A DNA stretch of 64,000 nucleotides, taken from the NCBI RefSeq assembly GCF_017813395.1, contig NZ_JAGIZB010000024.1, positions 1-64,000 of the forward strand. Reading direction: 5' to 3'. The notes under the pieces were generated by a model, which saw nothing but the letters and a program-made list of their open reading frames with translations, did not search any database and was not told where the DNA came from. This document shows positions 60,891 through 64,000 of this stretch, in pieces (within the stretch, counting starts at the first letter, position 1; each line of letters starts with the position of its first letter). Both the position numbers and the translations under genes were made by a program. The DNA is from Pararoseomonas baculiformis. Lineage in GTDB: Bacteria; Pseudomonadota; Alphaproteobacteria; Acetobacterales; Acetobacteraceae.

Positions 60891-62068
60891 CGGCCCATCA
60901 CGCGCAGCATCCCGCGCGCCGCGGCCCGGCCCGTGGCGAAGCAGGCCGTCAGCAGGTGCCCGCCGGTCGGCGCCTCCCAGTCCAGCATCTCCCCGGCGGC
61001 AAACACGCCCGGGACGCGCCGGAGCCCGTAATCCTCGTCCAGCTCCTCCAGCCGGATGCCGCCAGCCGACGATATGGCGCGATCCAGCCCCGCCACCCCG
61101 CTGATGCGCAGCGGAAGCGCCTTGATCGCGGCCTCGGGCGGCGCCGCCCCTTCCCGCAGCAGGGCGATGGAGACGGGCGGAAGCGCGAGCTGGCGGCGCA
61201 GATGGTTGGAAAGGGACTGCCCGCGGCGTGGCGCCGCCACCCGGCGCGCCACCTCCGCCTCCGCCATGTCGGGACGAAGGTCCAGGAAGACGGTCGCCTC
61301 GCCCTGCGCCACCACCGCGTCGCGGATCGCGGCCGAAAGCGCATAGACCGCCCCGCCCTCCAGCCCCCGCGCCGTCACCACCGCCTCGCCGCGCACCGTC
61401 CGCCCACCGAAGGAGAGCGCGATCCGCTTCAACGGCGTGCCGGCGAAGCGGTCCCGCAGATGGTCGGACCATTCGATGAGAAGACCCATATTCGCAGGGG
61501 CGAAAGGCGCCAGCGCCACGCCGCGTTCGGCCAGGATGGGCGCCCAGCCGCCATCCGAACCGAGCCTGGGCCAGGAGGCGCCGCCCATGGCCAGGAGCGC
61601 CGTATCAGGCTTCAGTCGCAGCGCTTCCTCTCCGGGTCGCGCGAAGACCAGGGCGCCGTCCTCGTCCCAGCCCGTCCAGGCGTGGCGCGTGTGCAGGGTG
61701 ACGCCCCGCGCCTCCAGCCGCGCCAGCCAGGCGCGCAGCAGCGGCGCGGCCTTCATCGCGCGGGGAAAGACGCGCCCGCTGCTGCCGGCGAAGGTCTCCT
61801 GCCCCAGTTCCTCGCACCAGGCGCGAAGGGCCTCGGGCGGGAAGGCGCGCACAGCCGGCTCCAGCCGCGCGCGCGCTGCCCCATAGCGGGAGAGGAAGAG
61901 GTCGAGCGGCTCGGTATGGGTGATGTTCAGCCCGCCGCGCCCGGCCATGAGCAGCTTGCGCGCAGGGCTGGGCATGCGGTCCAGCACGGTGACCGCCACA
62001 CCCGCTTCCGAAAGTAGTTCCGCCGCGGCGAGCCCGGCCGGCCCGGCGCCAATGATCGCGGCCTTCAT
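60887..62068 (-). CDS. HI0933/BaiN-like flavoprotein (TIGR03862 type)
   Basis: 393 residues. Dinucleotide-binding AAIIGAGPAGLAAAELLSEAGVAVTVLDR at the N-terminus, KLLMAGRGGLNITHTEP as in the HI0933 family, an inserted domain in the middle, and a C-terminal VFAAGEMLDWEAPTGGHLLTACFATGRAAARG that closes the FAD site. Members are predicted NAD(P)/FAD oxidoreductases with mostly unknown substrates; BaiN acts in bile-acid reduction. Convergent overlap of four bases with the Rrf2 gene. sdhB lies upstream on the same strand behind a terminator. Confidence 0.88.
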   Translation of the reverse strand: MKAAIIGAGPAGLAAAELLSEAGVAVTVLDRMPSPARKLLMAGRGGLNITHTEPLDLFLSRYGAARARLEPAVRAFPPEALRAWCEELGQETFAGSSGRVFPRAMKAAPLLRAWLARLEARGVTLHTRHAWTGWDEDGALVFARPGEEALRLKPDTALLAMGGASWPRLGSDGGWAPILAERGVALAPFAPANMGLLIEWSDHLRDRFAGTPLKRIALSFGGRTVRGEAVVTARGLEGGAVYALSAAIRDAVVAQGEATVFLDLRPDMAEAEVARRVAAPRRGQSLSNHLRRQLALPPVSIALLREGAAPPEAAIKALPLRISGVAGLDRAISSAGGIRLEELDEDYGLRRVPGVFAAGEMLDWEAPTGGHLLTACFATGRAAARGMLRVMGR

Positions 62069-62082
62069 GCCCTGATATGAAA

Positions 62083-62105
62083 AGGGCCGCCCCGGGGGCG
62101 GCCCT
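62083..62105 (-). terminator. Hairpin terminator of the sdh operon
   Basis: A 9-bp stem AGGGCCGCC/GGCGGCCCT with a 5-base loop; on the minus strand it is followed by TTTCATATC. It begins 19 bases past the sdhB stop and just before the flavoprotein start. Confidence 0.65.
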
Positions 62106-62123
62106 GATCCCTTGCCGGCCGGA

Positions 62124-62906
62124 TCAGCCCTCGCGCTCGGCGAGAAGCATCTTGATCTCGCCGATCGCCTGGGCCGGGTTCAGCCCCTTGGGGCAGGTCC
62201 GGGCGCAGTTCATGATGGTGTGGCAGCGATAGAGGCGGAACGGATCCTGGAGCTGATCCAGGCGGTCCCCGGTCGCCTCGTCGCGGCTATCCGCGATCCA
62301 GCGATAGGCCTGGAGCAGCACCGCCGGGCCGAGATACCGGTCGCCGTTCCACCAGTAGGAGGGGCAGGCCGTAGAGCAGCAGAAGCACAGGATGCACTCC
62401 CACAGCCCGTCGAGCTTCGCGCGCTCCTCCTTGGACTGCAGCCGCTCCCCGTCCGGCGGCGGGGCCGTGTCGGACTTCAGCCAGGGCTGGATGGAGGTGA
62501 GCTGGGCGTAGATGTGGGAGAGATCCGGGACCAGATCCTTCACCACCGGCATGTGCGGCAGCGGGTTGATCCGCACCTCGCCCGTCACGTCCTCGATCGG
62601 CTTGAGGCAGGCCAGGGTGTTCAGCCCGTCGATGTTCATCGAGCAGGAACCGCAGATGCCCTCGCGGCAGGAGCGCCGGAAGGTGAGCGTCGTGTCCACC
62701 TCGTTCTTGATCTTGATGAGCGCGTCCAGGACCATCGGGCCGCACTTGTCGAGATCGATCTCGTAGGTGTCCATCCGCGGGTTCTCACCGGAGTCCGGGT
62801 CGAAGCGGTAGATCTTGAAGGAACGCACATTCGTCGCGCCGGCCTCGGCCTGAAAGACCTTGCCCGGCTGGACCGTGCTGTTCTTGGGAAGAGTGAAGGT
62901 CGCCAT
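62124..62906 (-). CDS. sdhB: Succinate dehydrogenase iron-sulfur subunit
   Basis: 260 residues. The [2Fe-2S] ligands lie in CREGICGSC and the nearby LAC; the [4Fe-4S] and [3Fe-4S] ligands lie in [16 protein letters not shown] and [40 protein letters not shown] is the normal N-domain. SdhB passes electrons from SdhA FAD to quinone at the membrane. It follows sdhA by 21 bases on the same strand and is the last gene before a terminator. Confidence 0.97.
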   Translation of the reverse strand: MATFTLPKNSTVQPGKVFQAEAGATNVRSFKIYRFDPDSGENPRMDTYEIDLDKCGPMVLDALIKIKNEVDTTLTFRRSCREGICGSCSMNIDGLNTLACLKPIEDVTGEVRINPLPHMPVVKDLVPDLSHIYAQLTSIQPWLKSDTAPPPDGERLQSKEERAKLDGLWECILCFCCSTACPSYWWNGDRYLGPAVLLQAYRWIADSRDEATGDRLDQLQDPFRLYRCHTIMNCARTCPKGLNPAQAIGEIKMLLAEREG

Positions 62907-62927
62907 GGGTTTCTTGTCCCGCCTTCC

Positions 62928-64000
62928 TTAGTAGACGCGCGCCTTGGGCGGGAAGACCTGAACCTCGTTGGTGAGGGTCCGCATCTTCACGTCACGGTAG
63001 TCGAGCTTGACCTGGTACTTGTCGTTCACCCAGGCCAGGGTGTGCTTCATCCAGTTCTGGTCGTCGCGCTCGGGGTAGTCCTCATGCGCATGCGCACCAC
63101 GGGACTCGTGCCGGGCCTCGGCGCCCACCACCGTCGTCAGCGCGTTGCCGATCAGGTTGTCCAGCTCCATCGCCTCGACGAGGTCGCTGTTCCAGATCAG
63201 GCTGCGGTCGGCGATGCGGATGTCGCTGTAGCCCTCGGCCACCTTCGCCATCTTCTCGCAACCTTCCTTCAGCAACTCGGAGGTGCGGAACACGGCGGCA
63301 TGGGCCTGCATGGTGCGCTGCATGGTCAGGCGCAGCTCGGAGACCGAGGTGCTGCCCTTGGCGTAGCGCACGCGATCCAGGCGGGCGAGCGCATTCTCGC
63401 CAGCGCCCTCCGGCAGCGGCGCCTGGGTGGCACCGGGGCGGATCGTATCCTTGGCGCGCAGCGCGGCGGCGCGGCCGAAGACCACGAGGTCGAGCAGCGA
63501 GTTGGTACCCAGGCGGTTCGCGCCATGGACGGACACGCAGGCCGCCTCGCCCACCGCCATCAGGCCAGGAACGGTCGCGTCCTGGTCGGTCGGCGTCGGG
63601 CGCAGCACCTCGCAATGGATGTTCGTGGGGATGCCGCCCATGTTGTAGTGGACGGTCGGGAGCATCGGGATCGGCTCCTTCGTCACGTCCACGCCGGCGA
63701 AGATCTTCGCCGTCTCGGAAATGCCGGGCAGGCGCTCATGCAGCAGGTCCGCGCCCAGATGCTCCAGGTGCAGGTGGATGTGGTCCTTGTGCGGCCCGAC
63801 GCCCCGCCCCTCGCGGATCTCCATCGACATGGCGCGGGAGACGACGTCACGCGACGCCAGGTCCTTCGCCGTCGGCGCGTAGCGCTCCATGAAGCGCTCG
63901 CCCTCGGAATTGGTGAGGTAGCCGCCCTCGCCGCGCGCGCCCTCGGTCACGAGGCAGCCCGAGCCGTAGATGCCGGTGGGATGGAACTGCACGAACTCGT
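62928..64000 (-). CDS. sdhA: Succinate dehydrogenase flavoprotein subunit, C-terminal part
   Basis: The gene runs off the right edge, so the N-terminus with the FAD-binding GXGXXG and covalent His is not visible. The part seen contains [12 protein letters not shown], the substrate-site [57 protein letters not shown] and the C-terminal [19 protein letters not shown]. It oxidises succinate to fumarate in complex II; sdhC and sdhD are expected upstream beyond the window. Confidence 0.97.
   Translation of the reverse strand, partial: EFVQFHPTGIYGSGCLVTEGARGEGGYLTNSEGERFMERYAPTAKDLASRDVVSRAMSMEIREGRGVGPHKDHIHLHLEHLGADLLHERLPGISETAKIFAGVDVTKEPIPMLPTVHYNMGGIPTNIHCEVLRPTPTDQDATVPGLMAVGEAACVSVHGANRLGTNSLLDLVVFGRAAALRAKDTIRPGATQAPLPEGAGENALARLDRVRYAKGSTSVSELRLTMQRTMQAHAAVFRTSELLKEGCEKMAKVAEGYSDIRIADRSLIWNSDLVEAMELDNLIGNALTTVVGAEARHESRGAHAHEDYPERDDQNWMKHTLAWVNDKYQVKLDYRDVKMRTLTNEVQVFPPKARVY

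Noticed and set aside
1-64000. Insertion sequences, prophage or integrase-associated elements
   Set aside because: No transposase, integrase or phage gene and no flanking direct repeats were recognised anywhere in the window.

Overview
This window comes from a GC-rich Alphaproteobacterium. Gene content points to the Rhodospirillales, most likely a Roseomonas-like member of the Acetobacteraceae. That assignment is an inference from a metZ gene behind a SAM-II riboswitch, the argD-argF-hslO order, a selA-selB-selC locus, many Tat-type solute-binding proteins and uniformly high GC. Genes are densely packed and many neighbours share 4-base start/stop overlaps.

Layout. 1-5130: a CYTH phosphatase, then a phospholipid group (PmtA-type methyltransferase, DUF962-like membrane protein, class III aminotransferase, phosphatidylserine decarboxylase) that could convert PS to PE to PC. 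5475-15047: a metallo-beta-lactamase-fold hydrolase and a minus-strand catabolic operon (branched-chain-type ABC transporter, aldehyde dehydrogenase, family III CoA-transferase), facing a LysR regulator that is frameshifted. 15220-26940: a surface-polysaccharide block of very large multi-domain glycosyltransferases, a fused methyltransferase ORF and a GT2 enzyme. 27230-32224: the selenocysteine genes selD, selC, selB and selA. 32852-35429: molybdate transporter modABC. 35636-38342: two tandem glycosyltransferase-like paralogues and a coiled-coil protein. 38528-42709: small coiled-coil protein, tRNA-Gly, SAM-II riboswitch, metZ, a LysE exporter, apaG and folE. 42755-50034: lipoproteins, hslO, a CBS/BON protein, argF, argD and two exported proteins sharing an unusual proline/glycine repeat. 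50142-64000: recX, azlCD, an N-acyl-D-amino-acid deacylase, an oligopeptide-type binding protein, an ATP-grasp ligase, a hydrolase, cysK, three tiny coupled ORFs, a PPOX-fold protein, a DapA-like lyase, an Rrf2 regulator, a flavoprotein, and sdhB with the C-terminal part of sdhA.

The most striking signal is in the selenocysteine locus. The genes for Sec-tRNA synthesis and decoding sit beside modABC, as expected for a cell using a molybdenum/selenocysteine formate dehydrogenase. Yet selD carries an in-frame TAG at a normally Glu position, the tRNA-Sec keeps its UCA anticodon in an altered loop (U33, A37 and A38 replaced), SelB has unusual residues in its GTPase core, and the SelB frame runs without a stop through the whole tRNA gene. 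Together these suggest a Sec system in decay, a specialised variant, or clustered sequence errors. Other notable items are the repeated module in the giant glycosyltransferases, the PDGTPGNPPGTA repeat family, and the chain of three tiny overlapping ORFs.
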